Shown here in pieces: positions 25,124 to 32,962 of a stretch of 51,004 nt of DNA (position 1 is its first letter; each line of letters opens with the position of its first letter). The DNA is from an uncultured Chloroflexales bacterium (GTDB lineage Bacteria > Chloroflexota > Chloroflexia > Chloroflexales > Chloroflexaceae). The DNA lies in NCBI GenBank assembly GCA_937902315.1, contig CALGUG010000058.1:1-51004 (forward strand). The letters are read 5' to 3'. The position numbers were made by a program, and so were the translations under genes. Under the pieces are notes generated by a model. That model worked only from the letters and a program-made list of their open reading frames with translations. It did no database searches and was not told the DNA's origin.

Positions 25124-25540
25124 TTAATTGTGATCGCGCATCAACACATGGAAAGATACGCCATCGGCTTGCCAACGCTGGGCCGCTTCCTCAAGAATTT
25201 CAAGAGCGATATCCCAATCGTCGGGGCTGGTTTCGATAAAAAGATCGGCCTGATCGTAAAGCACAACGTAGCGTTGCGAAGGCGCCCACGAGAGATCATT
25301 GATGCAATCGCTGAAGGCATCCCAGTTTTTGCCGAAGTAGTCGGGAAACTCAAAGGCTTGGGCTGCAGCCGCCAAGAAGCTGGCTTTATCTTTGACTTGA
25401 GCGCCATCAAGGTAGAAAAAGCGCCCTGAACGCTGCTCAACGGCTTGGCGAATGGTCGCAGGCAAAAAGCGCGAACGGGTTTTATAGACTCCCGATGGCA
25501 CCGCTTGACGCAAAACTTGGTTGAGTCCGACATATAACAT
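25124..25540 (-). CDS. Barstar family ribonuclease inhibitor
   Basis: 138 aa cytoplasmic protein. After an N-terminal extension of about 38 residues comes the barstar fold: FFYLDGAQVKDKASFLAAAA, then PDYFGKNWDAFSDCIND. Asp74 and Asp78 correspond to the barnase-binding Asp35 and Asp39 of barstar, so inhibitory contacts look intact. The start ATG shares its first base with the last base of the upstream RNase stop codon (TAATG). This coupling guarantees inhibitor synthesis with the toxin and marks the pair as enzyme plus immunity protein. Confidence 0.93.
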   Translation of the reverse strand: MLYVGLNQVLRQAVPSGVYKTRSRFLPATIRQAVEQRSGRFFYLDGAQVKDKASFLAAAAQAFEFPDYFGKNWDAFSDCINDLSWAPSQRYVVLYDQADLFIETSPDDWDIALEILEEAAQRWQADGVSFHVLMRDHN

Positions 25541-26094
25541 TATGGCACCACCTGTCTAAATGATTCATAGTGATCATCGGTATAAAAGAGTTCGCCCTCC
25601 TGACCAGCCACGATGCGGCGCGCGCCACGATGGCTTAGGCCCGGCGTTTCGACCGTATATTCGCGATAATAGCCACTCGGTTTGCGCGGCAGAATCCGCT
25701 CGCGATTTTGAAAGACAGTGCCGTCTTGGCGATAGGGGAATGGGCCGCCCTGAGCGATCAAAGCTAAAGTTGTGTGGGCTTCGGGCGGAAGATCTGCGTA
25801 TCTGATCGTCTCGAAGCCATCGATCAAGCCGACGTCGGGAACAAGCTCCGAGGCGGGGCTATCGACTTGAGGCGAAGCCGCCGCTTCGCGCGTTGGGCGT
25901 TTGGTTGGTTGTTCACGCGTTGGTCGCTTGGTTGGCTCTCTTTGGCTAAGCTGCTCGCTGGTCGGCGCTGATGCAGTAGTTCGTTCGACCTGTTCAGACG
26001 AGCCATCGATCGCGCTATAAGCGCTATACAAAAGAATAGCCAGAAGAACTAAGGTGTAGGCAAGCTTGTTACGAAGCGGAAAATCAAACTTCAT
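25540..26094 (-). CDS. Secreted or membrane-anchored barnase/RNase Sa family ribonuclease
   Basis: 184 aa. A signal or anchor helix (about residues 10-28) has no obvious cleavage site. A Ser/Thr/Arg-rich linker carries the repeated motif TKRPTRE (about 55-69). The catalytic domain (about 88-184) matches the guanyl-specific microbial RNases: LPPEAHTTLALI, the general base Glu145 in YYREYTVETPG, Arg160 in RGARRI and the general acid His175 in YTDDHYESF. These are equivalent to Glu54, Arg69 and His85 of RNase Sa, so the enzyme should be active. GGAG precedes ATG. Followed without a gap by its barstar. Confidence 0.92.
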   Translation of the reverse strand: MKFDFPLRNKLAYTLVLLAILLYSAYSAIDGSSEQVERTTASAPTSEQLSQREPTKRPTREQPTKRPTREAAASPQVDSPASELVPDVGLIDGFETIRYADLPPEAHTTLALIAQGGPFPYRQDGTVFQNRERILPRKPSGYYREYTVETPGLSHRGARRIVAGQEGELFYTDDHYESFRQVVP

Positions 26095-26103
26095 AGCACT
26101 CCA

Positions 26104-26313
26104 TCAATCTGTTTTGGTCTGGCAAGAATGCGGTTGAGTTAGACGCTCTGAGGGCCGCGCCTTGGGCTCTCCATCGGCGACATTCGAAGCCGTCGCGCGC
26201 CAAAAGGCCAAGCCTAAGACGATTCCCAAGATGATGACGGGAATGACCACCAACAACAGTTCCCAGATACTTCCGGGATGCATGGCGATCACAGGCACTA
26301 TAGCATGAAACAT
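26104..26313 (-). CDS. Small single-helix membrane protein (69 aa)
   Basis: One hydrophobic helix (about residues 16-38, ELLLVVIPVIILGIVLGLAFW) with a short outside N-terminus and a polar tail. I do not recognise the family. A good ribosome site, GGAGGATCAGCG, precedes the ATG, and it lies 9 bp from the RNase start and 25 bp after the 346 aa membrane protein gene. It is therefore a real member of this cluster, perhaps a partner of either neighbour. Confidence 0.65.
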   Translation of the reverse strand: MFHAIVPVIAMHPGSIWELLLVVIPVIILGIVLGLAFWRATASNVADGEPKARPSERLTQPHSCQTKTD

Positions 26314-26338
26314 CGCTGATCCTCCATGGTTGAGAAGC

Positions 26339-27379
26339 TTAGGCTTCTTCTTGCAGCGGCTGCGGAATAGCGGGTGGCGCTATCAAAAGGCTCAAAGCGA
26401 AACTGCTCAAACAGCACATGGTCGTGATGCCCGCGCTCAGTTCGAGATCCCAGCGAATGCGGTCGTTCAACCAGAGCGGCACCCAAAAACGCAGGCTCCA
26501 GAGGCCGATCGGCAACAAGAGCGCCGTGATGCGATAGCGCCAGATATGCTGATGCGGCTTGAGGCTCCAGATTAAGAGATCGGCGTAGAGGCCTCCACCC
26601 AGAGCGACCCACATCATCGCGATCGGGCGGAATTCGTAGAGCGAGACCATCAAGATGGTGTTGAGACACAGCAAGAAGGTGACGCTGCCGAAGGGAGGCT
26701 GCCAGCGGCGCAACATCAGCAGAATAGGAGCCATCAACATAACGTTCGTAAGCAGCATGCTGCCCAAACCGTTCTCGAGGTTGCGGCTGATGCTGCCGCT
26801 CGACATCAGCATGCTCCAGAGATACATATGCATAAAGCTCGGAAAGGTCGTCATCAAGGTCAGCGAGCCAAGAGTCGGCAGAAAGCTTAGGAAGCTGGGC
26901 TTATGGCTGTCGGGCTTGATCCAAGCGGCCAAAAAGGGGCATGTGAAGATCATTGTGCCGCCCAAGAAGAGCAAGAGGTGGGTCGGGCTGAGCAAAATGG
27001 CGATATCTTGTTCGATACCGAAGATGATATGCCAGATCATGTCGCCCACGCCGCCCAACGCGAACACAAACACTCCGATGATGCCGATATGGTAGCCTTG
27101 CGGAATGGCCGCCACACCGACCGCGCCGACCCGCACCTGCTTCCAAACCAGCCAGATCAGCCACGATGCCACCGCCACAAAACCCGAGTAAAAGACCGCG
27201 TGCCACGGGGTGAAGAAGGTTTCTAGCTCGCGCAGGTTGTTGTGAGCCCAACCGTCGAGAAAGAGGCCGCACATCAACCAAAACGCCAAGATAAGCGTAA
27301 TGCTGTGCTCGCGCCAGCTTAGCCAAACCCGCTCGTGTCGCCCGACTTTGCTAGGGAACGTCGCCACTGCCGTTTCCAT
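26339..27379 (-). CDS. Polytopic membrane protein of unknown function
   Basis: 346 aa with roughly nine to ten membrane helices. Striking conserved-looking motifs are DGWAHNNL, FFTPWHAVFYSGF, GDMIWHIIFGIEQDIAILLSPTHLLL and SLYEFRPIAMMW. The histidines and acidic residues within helices resemble a metal or haem-binding membrane protein, but I cannot name the family. ATG 27379 was chosen because AAAGGA lies 9 nt upstream; the in-frame ATG at 27397 has none. First gene of the cluster leading into the RNase/barstar pair. Confidence 0.7.
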   Translation of the reverse strand: METAVATFPSKVGRHERVWLSWREHSITLILAFWLMCGLFLDGWAHNNLRELETFFTPWHAVFYSGFVAVASWLIWLVWKQVRVGAVGVAAIPQGYHIGIIGVFVFALGGVGDMIWHIIFGIEQDIAILLSPTHLLLFLGGTMIFTCPFLAAWIKPDSHKPSFLSFLPTLGSLTLMTTFPSFMHMYLWSMLMSSGSISRNLENGLGSMLLTNVMLMAPILLMLRRWQPPFGSVTFLLCLNTILMVSLYEFRPIAMMWVALGGGLYADLLIWSLKPHQHIWRYRITALLLPIGLWSLRFWVPLWLNDRIRWDLELSAGITTMCCLSSFALSLLIAPPAIPQPLQEEA

Positions 27380-27549
27380 GGAGCTTGATCCTTTCATCTG
27401 CTTGAAAGCGAACCGTTCACATCATTGTGAGTGCTTGGTGCTCAACTGCTACAGAAATTATACCCGCTCATGATTGGGTTCGAGCGCGCAAAAGACACTC
27501 CGCTAGCTGAGATCAGTCCGCTATCATTCTCTTTTCAGCGAAATTATGC

Positions 27550-27555
27550 TATAAT
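27550..27555 (+). promoter_or_regulatory. -10 element for the deoxyhypusine-synthase-like gene
   Basis: A consensus TATAAT lies 110 bp before the ATG; transcription would begin near 27562. The -35 region is poor. The start point coincides with the first base of the structured leader. Confidence 0.6.
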
Positions 27556-27560
27556 AGATG

Positions 27561-27640
27561 TCGCCACGGTGGGGTTCGATGGCGGGCGTGCAAGCGTACC
27601 GTAGGCCCCGGAGCCGGGCTTTTTTTGTGCCCGGTCCACT
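27561..27640 (+). promoter_or_regulatory. Candidate riboswitch or attenuator with pseudoknot
   Basis: ACGGT (27566-27570) can pair with ACCGT (27598-27602), and GGGGTT (27571-27576) with GGCCCC (27604-27609). The two stems interleave as an H-type pseudoknot. The second stem overlaps a terminator hairpin (GCCC 27605-27608 with GGGC 27616-27619, followed by seven T at 27620-27626). A third hairpin, CCGGGC (27614-27619) with GCCCGG (27629-27634), would hide the T-run. These mutually exclusive folds are what an expression platform needs. I match it to no known riboswitch class. Confidence 0.55.
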
Positions 27641-27664
27641 GTTTATCACATAAGGAGAATTGTG

Positions 27665-28699
27665 ATGCATAAGCAGGACCTACTGCAAACCACTGTTGAA
27701 CATCTCGATATCAAAGTCGTTAACGTTGTGCCTCTCATCGAAATGATGGGCAAAACTGCTTTCCAAGCTCGCAACCTTGCACGCGCTGCCCAGATCGCCG
27801 ACGCTATGGTCGCCGATGAGCAGGCCACGGTTATTTTAACCCTCGCTGGTAGCTTGATCTCTGCTGGCCAAAAGGGCATTATTCTCGATCTGATGCGCGC
27901 AAATGCCATCGATGTGATCGTCTCGACCGGTGCCAACATCGTCGATCAAGATTTCTTCGAAGCTCTGGGCTTCAAGCACTATCAGGGCACTCCCTTCATC
28001 GACGACAACGCCCTGCGCGAGCGCGCTATCGACCGCATTTACGATACCTATATCGACGAAGACGAGCTGCGCGTCTGCGATAACACCATTGCCGAAATCG
28101 CCGACTCGCTCGAACCGCGCCCCTACTCGAGCCGCGAATTCATTCGCGAAATGGGCCGCTACCTCGACGAGAAGCACCCCAATGTCGACAGCATCGTGCT
28201 AGAGGCCTACCGCCGCGACATCCCGATTTTTGTTCCGGCCTTCTCCGACTGCTCGGCTGGCTTCGGCTTGGTGATGCACCAGATCAAGCACCCCGATCAG
28301 CATGTCACGATCGACAGCGTGCGCGACTTCCGCGAGCTGACCGATATCAAGATCGCTGCTGGCACCACGGGTCTGCTGATGCTGGGCGGTGGCGTTCCCA
28401 AGAACTTCGTGCAAGACACGGTTGTAGCTGCTGAGCTGCTCGGCCACGAGGTCGATATGCACCAGTACGCCATCCAGCTCACGGTGGCCGACGAGCGCGA
28501 CGGCGCTCTCTCCGGTTCGACCCTCAAAGAGGCCAACTCCTGGGGCAAGGTCAGCTTGGCTCAAGAGCAGATGGTCTTCGGCGAGGTCACCATCAACCTG
28601 CCGCTGATCGCTGGTTATGTCTATCACAAGGGTTCTTGGAAGAACCGCAAGCCGCGCGCTTGGTCGCAGCTCTTCAACGCAGCTGTCGCCGCTAAATAA
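27665..28699 (+). CDS. Deoxyhypusine synthase family protein
   Basis: 344 aa, the normal length for the family. In eukaryotes and archaea deoxyhypusine synthase transfers the aminobutyl group of spermidine to a lysine of eIF5A. Bacteria lack that target, and characterised bacterial relatives use polyamine substrates (for example homospermidine synthesis). The NAD-binding and active-site pieces are visible: VILTLAGSLISAGQKG, DVIVSTGANIVDQD, FVPAFSDCSAGFG and the catalytic-lysine segment EANSWGKVS (Lys295). ATG 27665 has AAGGAG 7 nt upstream; the preceding in-frame GTG is closer than usual. Single gene with its own structured leader and terminator. Confidence 0.9.
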   Translation: MHKQDLLQTTVEHLDIKVVNVVPLIEMMGKTAFQARNLARAAQIADAMVADEQATVILTLAGSLISAGQKGIILDLMRANAIDVIVSTGANIVDQDFFEALGFKHYQGTPFIDDNALRERAIDRIYDTYIDEDELRVCDNTIAEIADSLEPRPYSSREFIREMGRYLDEKHPNVDSIVLEAYRRDIPIFVPAFSDCSAGFGLVMHQIKHPDQHVTIDSVRDFRELTDIKIAAGTTGLLMLGGGVPKNFVQDTVVAAELLGHEVDMHQYAIQLTVADERDGALSGSTLKEANSWGKVSLAQEQMVFGEVTINLPLIAGYVYHKGSWKNRKPRAWSQLFNAAVAAK

Positions 28700-28715
28700 G
28701 CGCTTGAGATAATCT

Positions 28716-28751
28716 AAAAAGCCTGCTTGCACATCGGCGAGCAGGCTTTTT
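28716..28751 (+). terminator. Intrinsic terminator of the deoxyhypusine-synthase-like gene
   Basis: AGCCTGCT (28720-28727) pairs with AGCAGGCT (28740-28747), with A-rich and T-rich flanks (AAAAA/TTTTT) extending the stem and giving the U-tract. Confidence 0.9.
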
Positions 28752-28766
28752 CTATTGCCAATAACC

Positions 28767-29014
28767 ATCTCGATCCGCCTGATGCGTTCAGCGTTCTGGC
28801 GGCGCAGTCCCTCACTCCCATTCGTTCCCTAGCGCGTCCGCCTACGGCTACCAAGTCGTCGTCCATCCATGCAAGGCATTCGTTTCGCTGCTTTCACTGC
28901 GTTTCGCTGTTTAACGCCCTTTCGCGCGGCAGCGCGAAATCGCACACAACCCTTTTCCCGGCTTTTCGTTTTTCTGAGCGAAGAGAATGCACGTCTTTAA
29001 ACGGATTTGGTATA
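28767..29014 (+). repeat. Dispersed repeat, long copy, core on plus strand
   Basis: Core at 28832-28856; the right end is TTTAAACGGATTTGGTAT. At about 250 bp it is longer than typical copies. It contains the hairpin TTTCGCGC-GGCA-GCGCGAAA, also seen near base 235, so a second repeat type may be nested in it. Confidence 0.75.
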
Positions 29015-29099
29015 AAACCTTCTCGCTGCGAAGCTGCGGGAAGGTTAGTGGTCAAGCTGTTAAGTTTGGAATATCACGAATGAGCGGAAGGACATACGC

Positions 29100-29220
29100 C
29101 CTTCTCCCGCAAGGCGGGAGAAGGGTCGGGGATGAGGGCAGGTTAGCCCCTTTGATAGCCGAAGGCGGACGCGCTAGAAGCCGAATGGAAGGAAAAGACC
29201 TCGCCGCCAGAGCGTGAAAA
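29100..29220 (-). repeat. Dispersed repeat, partial copy, core on minus strand
   Basis: The inverted core at 29151-29175 has one change (GCCGAAGG for GCCGTAGG). The usual ends are not clear. Together with the preceding copy it fills 28752-29294, where I see no gene. Confidence 0.6.
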
Positions 29221-29294
29221 GCATAGACCTTGATGTATGCTCACAAGGCTCTCGCTGACTTTGCTACACCATGCAGCTGTCTTTCAATGCTCGA

Positions 29295-29702
29295 TCAGCT
29301 CTTTGGACCCATGTAGACCACTTCAAACAACAGTTTGTCGGGCGATTCAAACATGACCTGATAGTAGGTCTGGTCTTCGGAGGCAGCGAACTCTGGGCGA
29401 TGGCGCGGGGTCTCAAACAGGCTAGCGATATTTCGCTCCTTCAAATAGCTAACCATCTCATCTACAGCGCTTTGATCAGAGACACCAAGCGCGATATGAT
29501 TGACGCCGATTCCATCATAGTCGGCAGCGCTTCCGCCCTGTTTAGCAGCAAACCAGAGACTAGCCCCATTCTCATCAAGCAATCCCAACATGTCGGGACT
29601 GTCGTGAATCAATTGCCACTTCAACTGCGCAAATAAATCCTTGTAAAAAGGCAGATTCGCGCCAGCAACATTGATCTGGAGATGGTTCAACATGCTCGAC
29701 AT
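29295..29702 (-). CDS. VOC superfamily (glyoxalase/bleomycin-resistance-like) protein
   Basis: 135 aa, one vicinal-oxygen-chelate domain of two beta-alpha-beta-beta-beta modules. It opens LNHLQINVAGANLPFYKDLF and continues GVNHIALGVSDQSAVDEMV, then ends in FESPDKLLFEVVYMGP, whose Glu is a typical metal ligand. Members include glyoxalases, dioxygenases and antibiotic-binding proteins; which it is cannot be told here. ATG 29702 has AAAGGAG upstream; an in-frame ATG at 29726 lies before that ribosome site. It follows the DUF3224 gene after 31 bp, so the two are co-transcribed. Confidence 0.88.
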   Translation of the reverse strand: MSSMLNHLQINVAGANLPFYKDLFAQLKWQLIHDSPDMLGLLDENGASLWFAAKQGGSAADYDGIGVNHIALGVSDQSAVDEMVSYLKERNIASLFETPRHRPEFAASEDQTYYQVMFESPDKLLFEVVYMGPKS

Positions 29703-29733
29703 GGCACACTCCTTTGTGTTATGCAAACAAACT

Positions 29734-30129
29734 CTATTGATCGGCTAATTGATAGGTAAGCTCGTAATAGTGCTCGCCATTTTCCATCAAAATCTGTAGA
29801 GAGCCACTAATACCCTGCAGCTCGCCCTCGCCCGAGTCGGGCACGATCTCTACAGTCAAGCGTTGCTCGCCGCGATCCATCATGCCGAAGTGCTGCAAAA
29901 CAAAGCTGCCACGTCTTCCATGCAAGCTGCCTTCGAAGCGCTCGATCGCCACATAACCAGCCGAGCCCTCAACAGTGCCCATAGCGCTCAGCATCTCGCC
30001 TCGGCTTGTACCAACGATCTCGCCCTGAAACTGTTTGTCGATAGACAAGCGATTGAGATCGACGCCTTCGTGGCTGAAAGCTTGGGGGGTGAGTTGGACC
30101 TCAAAACGACCACGAGCAGATAATGACAT
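29734..30129 (-). CDS. DUF3224 family protein
   Basis: 131 aa beta-barrel-like protein matching the DUF3224 pattern: F-x-V-x-L-T-P near the start (FEVQLTPQAF), GEIVGTSRGEMLSAMG, the middle RFEGSLHGRRGSFVLQHFGMM and the end GELQGISGSLQI...HYYELTYQL. The family resembles the allene-oxide-cyclase barrel; the function is not established. No signal peptide. It forms a two-gene unit with the VOC protein. Confidence 0.85.
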   Translation of the reverse strand: MSLSARGRFEVQLTPQAFSHEGVDLNRLSIDKQFQGEIVGTSRGEMLSAMGTVEGSAGYVAIERFEGSLHGRRGSFVLQHFGMMDRGEQRLTVEIVPDSGEGELQGISGSLQILMENGEHYYELTYQLADQ

Positions 30130-30149
30130 GGTTCACTCCTTGACAGTCC

Positions 30150-30169
30150 CTATCCTGCTCGCAGGATAG
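30150..30169 (-). terminator. Short hairpin between the histidine kinase and DUF3224 genes
   Basis: CTATCCTGC (30150-30158) and GCAGGATAG (30161-30169) form a near-contiguous palindrome, 35 bp past the kinase stop. There is no U-tract on the minus strand, so a weak terminator or operator is equally possible. Confidence 0.4.
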
Positions 30170-30203
30170 CATGGCGAGGTCGGATCGAAATCGTACAAAT
30201 GTA

Positions 30204-31598
30204 CTATTTTAGAGCATAAGGCAGCTCGATATGAAAGCACGTGCCACGGCCAAGCTGGCTTTCTAGGTAGATTCGGCCCTGATGGGCTTCGACGATCTCG
30301 CGTGCGATGGCCAGACCAAGACCCGCCCCGCGACTGCGGCGACTGGGGTCGCCCTGATAGAAGCGTTCGAAGACATGCGGCTGCTGTTCGGGGGCGATTC
30401 CACGCCCAGTATCGCAAATCATAATGTGGGCGCACTGCGCCTCTGCGCGCAAAACGACCCGTACTGAACCGCGATCGGTGTATTTGATGGCGTTATCGAT
30501 CAGATTCAAAAACAAGCGCATCAGGGCGTCGCTATCGGCCTCGATCTCGAGCTGATCGGGCAGCTCCTGCTCTAATACCAGCCCTTTAGCCTCTGCCAGC
30601 GGGCGCAGACTATCGCTCACATCGCTGAGCAGCAAGGCCAGATCGATCTGCTCGCGGTTGCTCTGCCAGCTCACATGCCCGCGCGCAAGGGCCAGCAGAT
30701 CTTCGACCAAACTGTGCAGGCGCGCGGTCTCGCCGCTCAGATCGTCCAACGCTTGGCGGTACTGCTCGGGGGTGCGCTCTTCAGAACGAGTCACGCTGAG
30801 GATCAGCTGCATAGCGCTGAGCGGGGTGCGCAGTTCGTGTGAGGCGTCGCTGGTAAACTGGCGTTCGCGCTGGAAAGCCTGCTCTAGGCGAGCGATCATG
30901 CTATCGAAGGTTTTGGCCAGCTCGCCAACTTCATCGTCGCTGGGCGGCAGATTGAGGCGGGCGTGCAGATCTTCGGCCGAAATACGCTGAGCGGTTTTGG
31001 TGATCTGGCTGATCGGGGCGAGAGCGCGCGCAGCCAACACATAGCCGCCGAGCGCAGCGATCACCACAATGATCGGCACGGTGATGCCAAAGATCGCCAT
31101 AAGCTGATCGAGGGTTCGCTCGACCTCGCTCAAAGGCTGTGCGGTCTGAATGATGCCTCTGCGTTTGCCATCGACCATCGGCAAGGTAAAAACTCGCACA
31201 GCTTGCCCGTTCAGCTCAACCGTCGTCAAAGTGGTTTCGTTCGCTCGAGCCGCGCGCAGTTCGGCAGGCGAGATCGTCAATTCGTCGAGCGGGCCGATCG
31301 AATCGAACAGGCGACCATCTTCCGAGAGCAGGCGGATCGTCAGGCCGCGTTCGACGAAACTATCGAGCGCCTCGGGGTCTCTCACCCCGTCGAACATCTC
31401 TAGCTCGCCGCCTTTGCTATCGAGATCGGCGCTATCGGCGGCTTGCAGCGCGCTCAGGCGCAGTTCCGTATCGATCGAGTTGTAGAGCGTGTACGAGAGC
31501 AGACCATAGACCAAGCCGCCCAGCACAAGCAGCGCGATAAAGAGCAAGAGCGCGACCCACAGCGCGAAACGAGCGCGCAGCGTTTTAGCAAACCGCAT
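30204..31598 (-). CDS. Sensor histidine kinase
   Basis: 464 aa membrane kinase. The first helix is at about residues 12-36, an extracytoplasmic sensor region spans about 37-165, and the second helix is at about 168-192. A HAMP domain follows, then HisKA with phospho-acceptor His254 in ASHELRTPLSAM. The ATPase domain has N box NLIDNAIKYT, G1 CDTGRGIAPEQ and G2 GAGLGLAIAREI. It phosphorylates the response regulator encoded just upstream, with which it overlaps by 14 bp. The sensor region has no motif I can tie to a signal. Confidence 0.95.
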   Translation of the reverse strand: MRFAKTLRARFALWVALLLFIALLVLGGLVYGLLSYTLYNSIDTELRLSALQAADSADLDSKGGELEMFDGVRDPEALDSFVERGLTIRLLSEDGRLFDSIGPLDELTISPAELRAARANETTLTTVELNGQAVRVFTLPMVDGKRRGIIQTAQPLSEVERTLDQLMAIFGITVPIIVVIAALGGYVLAARALAPISQITKTAQRISAEDLHARLNLPPSDDEVGELAKTFDSMIARLEQAFQRERQFTSDASHELRTPLSAMQLILSVTRSEERTPEQYRQALDDLSGETARLHSLVEDLLALARGHVSWQSNREQIDLALLLSDVSDSLRPLAEAKGLVLEQELPDQLEIEADSDALMRLFLNLIDNAIKYTDRGSVRVVLRAEAQCAHIMICDTGRGIAPEQQPHVFERFYQGDPSRRSRGAGLGLAIAREIVEAHQGRIYLESQLGRGTCFHIELPYALK

Positions 31599-32277
31599 CG
31601 ACTTCCTCGAGCGCCACCCGATAGCCTGAACCGCGCACCGTATGGATCAGCTTAGTCTCGAACGGATCGTCGATCTTGCGGCGTAGATTGCGAATATACA
31701 CATCGACTACATTCGACTGGGTTTCGGCGTCGTAGCTCCAGACGTGCTCGGCGATCATCGTGCGGGTCAGCACCCGCCCCGCCGAGCGCAACAGGCACTC
31801 CAGCACAGCGTACTCTTTGGCGGTCAACTTGATCAAGCGGTCTGCCCGATGCACTTGCTGTTTAACAGTGTCGAGCACCAAGTCGCCGCAGCGCAGCTCG
31901 GTTGTGCGCGGCGCCTCGCTGCCTCGTCTGCCGAGCGCACGTAAACGCGCTAGCAGCTCTTTGATCGCAAAGGGCTTCACAAGGTAATCATCGGCGCCGC
32001 TGTCTAAGCCGTTCACGCGGTCATCGACTGTGCCGCGCGCCGTCAGCATCAAAATCGGCACAGCTAGACCCTTGTTGCGCACTTGTCGGCAGACCTCTAG
32101 CCCGTCGATTCCGGGCAACATAATATCGAGCACCACATAATCGAAGTGCTCACAGGCTAGCCAATCGAGCCCTTCTTGGCCTGTAAAAGCCAGATCGACC
32201 GCATAGCCTCCCTCTTCAAGCCCACGCTTGATGTAGTGAGCGATGGTTGGTTCGTCTTCAACAACTAAAACATGCAT
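31585..32277 (-). CDS. OmpR/PhoB family response regulator
   Basis: 230 aa. The receiver domain has the acidic pocket Glu7/Asp8, phospho-acceptor Asp51 (VVLDIMLPGIDG), Thr at LTARG and Lys in VKPF. The C-terminal winged helix (about 130-226) contains LTAKEYAVLECLLRSAGRVLT and the recognition part VVDVYIRNLRRKID with VRGSGYRV. It should be a DNA-binding transcription factor controlled by the adjacent kinase. ATG 32277 is chosen because AAAGGATAG lies just before it; an ATG at 32298 precedes that site. Targets unknown; the neighbouring secreted-protein gene is a candidate. Confidence 0.95.
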   Translation of the reverse strand: MHVLVVEDEPTIAHYIKRGLEEGGYAVDLAFTGQEGLDWLACEHFDYVVLDIMLPGIDGLEVCRQVRNKGLAVPILMLTARGTVDDRVNGLDSGADDYLVKPFAIKELLARLRALGRRGSEAPRTTELRCGDLVLDTVKQQVHRADRLIKLTAKEYAVLECLLRSAGRVLTRTMIAEHVWSYDAETQSNVVDVYIRNLRRKIDDPFETKLIHTVRGSGYRVALEEVDAVC

Positions 32278-32349
32278 AGCACTATCCTTTGATTTCATCT
32301 GCTTTCAGTATAAAACCCAAACATGAAAAGCAGGTGAATCCTCCAACAA

Positions 32350-32385
32350 TTCAAAACCTCCGTGCGTTAACACAGAGGTTTTGAA
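32350..32385 (-). terminator. Hairpin after the secreted-protein gene
   Basis: TCAAAACCTCCGTG (32351-32364) pairs with CACAGAGGTTTTGA (about 32371-32384) with one mismatch. The A/T-rich outer stem supplies a U-run on the minus strand, consistent with an intrinsic terminator for the gene at 32428-32898. Confidence 0.65.
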
Positions 32386-32427
32386 GCGAGCGTTTATAGC
32401 TAGAAGGCTGTAGTGTATCTGTTTGAA

Positions 32428-32898
32428 TTACTGCGTGGTTTGTCTAGCTGGCTTCTCTTCGATGCTAAACTTGCTGCCGCCACCCTTGTGTGGTTTGACC
32501 GTATCCACTTCCACTGAAACGCGTCGTCCATTCTTGGTAACGGTGTATTCCCACTCTTGATCGTCGAGATCAGCCTTCGACTTCACGATCGTCCAGCCGT
32601 TCTGGCGGAAGACATTCTCGAAGTGCTGGCGCACAGCATCGGCGCTGTCGGGCGAAGTGTAATCATTTTCGATCTCCACACCGTTGCGTTTGGTCTCGCG
32701 CTCCTGTTTGACACAGGTCGCATTCGGATAAGCGGGCAGGTCAGCCACTACGCTACAAGCGTTCGGGCCATAAGTCACGATCTCGTCGTCGTCGCTGTCG
32801 GCAAAAGCAGGCGAAACACCCAAAACAAGTGCTGCACTCACAGCCAAAGCCGAAGCGATCACTCGGCATCCCCAATTTGTTTTCGTCCAGTTTCTCAT
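32428..32898 (-). CDS. Secreted hypothetical protein (156 aa)
   Basis: The signal peptide is clear: positively charged start, hydrophobic core (about residues 14-28) and a likely cut after AFA at residues 31-33. The mature part is acidic at first (DSDDDE), has two cysteines (CSVV and NATCVKQ) and a predicted alpha/beta domain with SADAVRQHFENVFRQNGWTIV, a pattern seen in small extracytoplasmic binding domains. I do not recognise the family. It lies next to and in the same direction as the two-component genes, separated by a terminator. Confidence 0.7.
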   Translation of the reverse strand: MRNWTKTNWGCRVIASALAVSAALVLGVSPAFADSDDDEIVTYGPNACSVVADLPAYPNATCVKQERETKRNGVEIENDYTSPDSADAVRQHFENVFRQNGWTIVKSKADLDDQEWEYTVTKNGRRVSVEVDTVKPHKGGGSKFSIEEKPARQTTQ

Positions 32899-32962
32899 AA
32901 GGCTCCTCCAAATTTCGTTTTTTCTCTTAACCTAGCTTTAGTCTACAAGACGAGGATGAAGC

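Noticed and set aside
25124..26094. Classical type II toxin-antitoxin module
   Set aside because: The RNase carries a signal or anchor helix and belongs to the secreted barnase/RNase Sa group, so an exported enzyme with an immunity inhibitor fits better than an intracellular toxin pair.
28727..29217. Open frames with peptides such as SLARPPTATK across the repeats
   Set aside because: The recurring peptide is simply the translated repeat core in one frame. The frames start and stop inside repeat elements.
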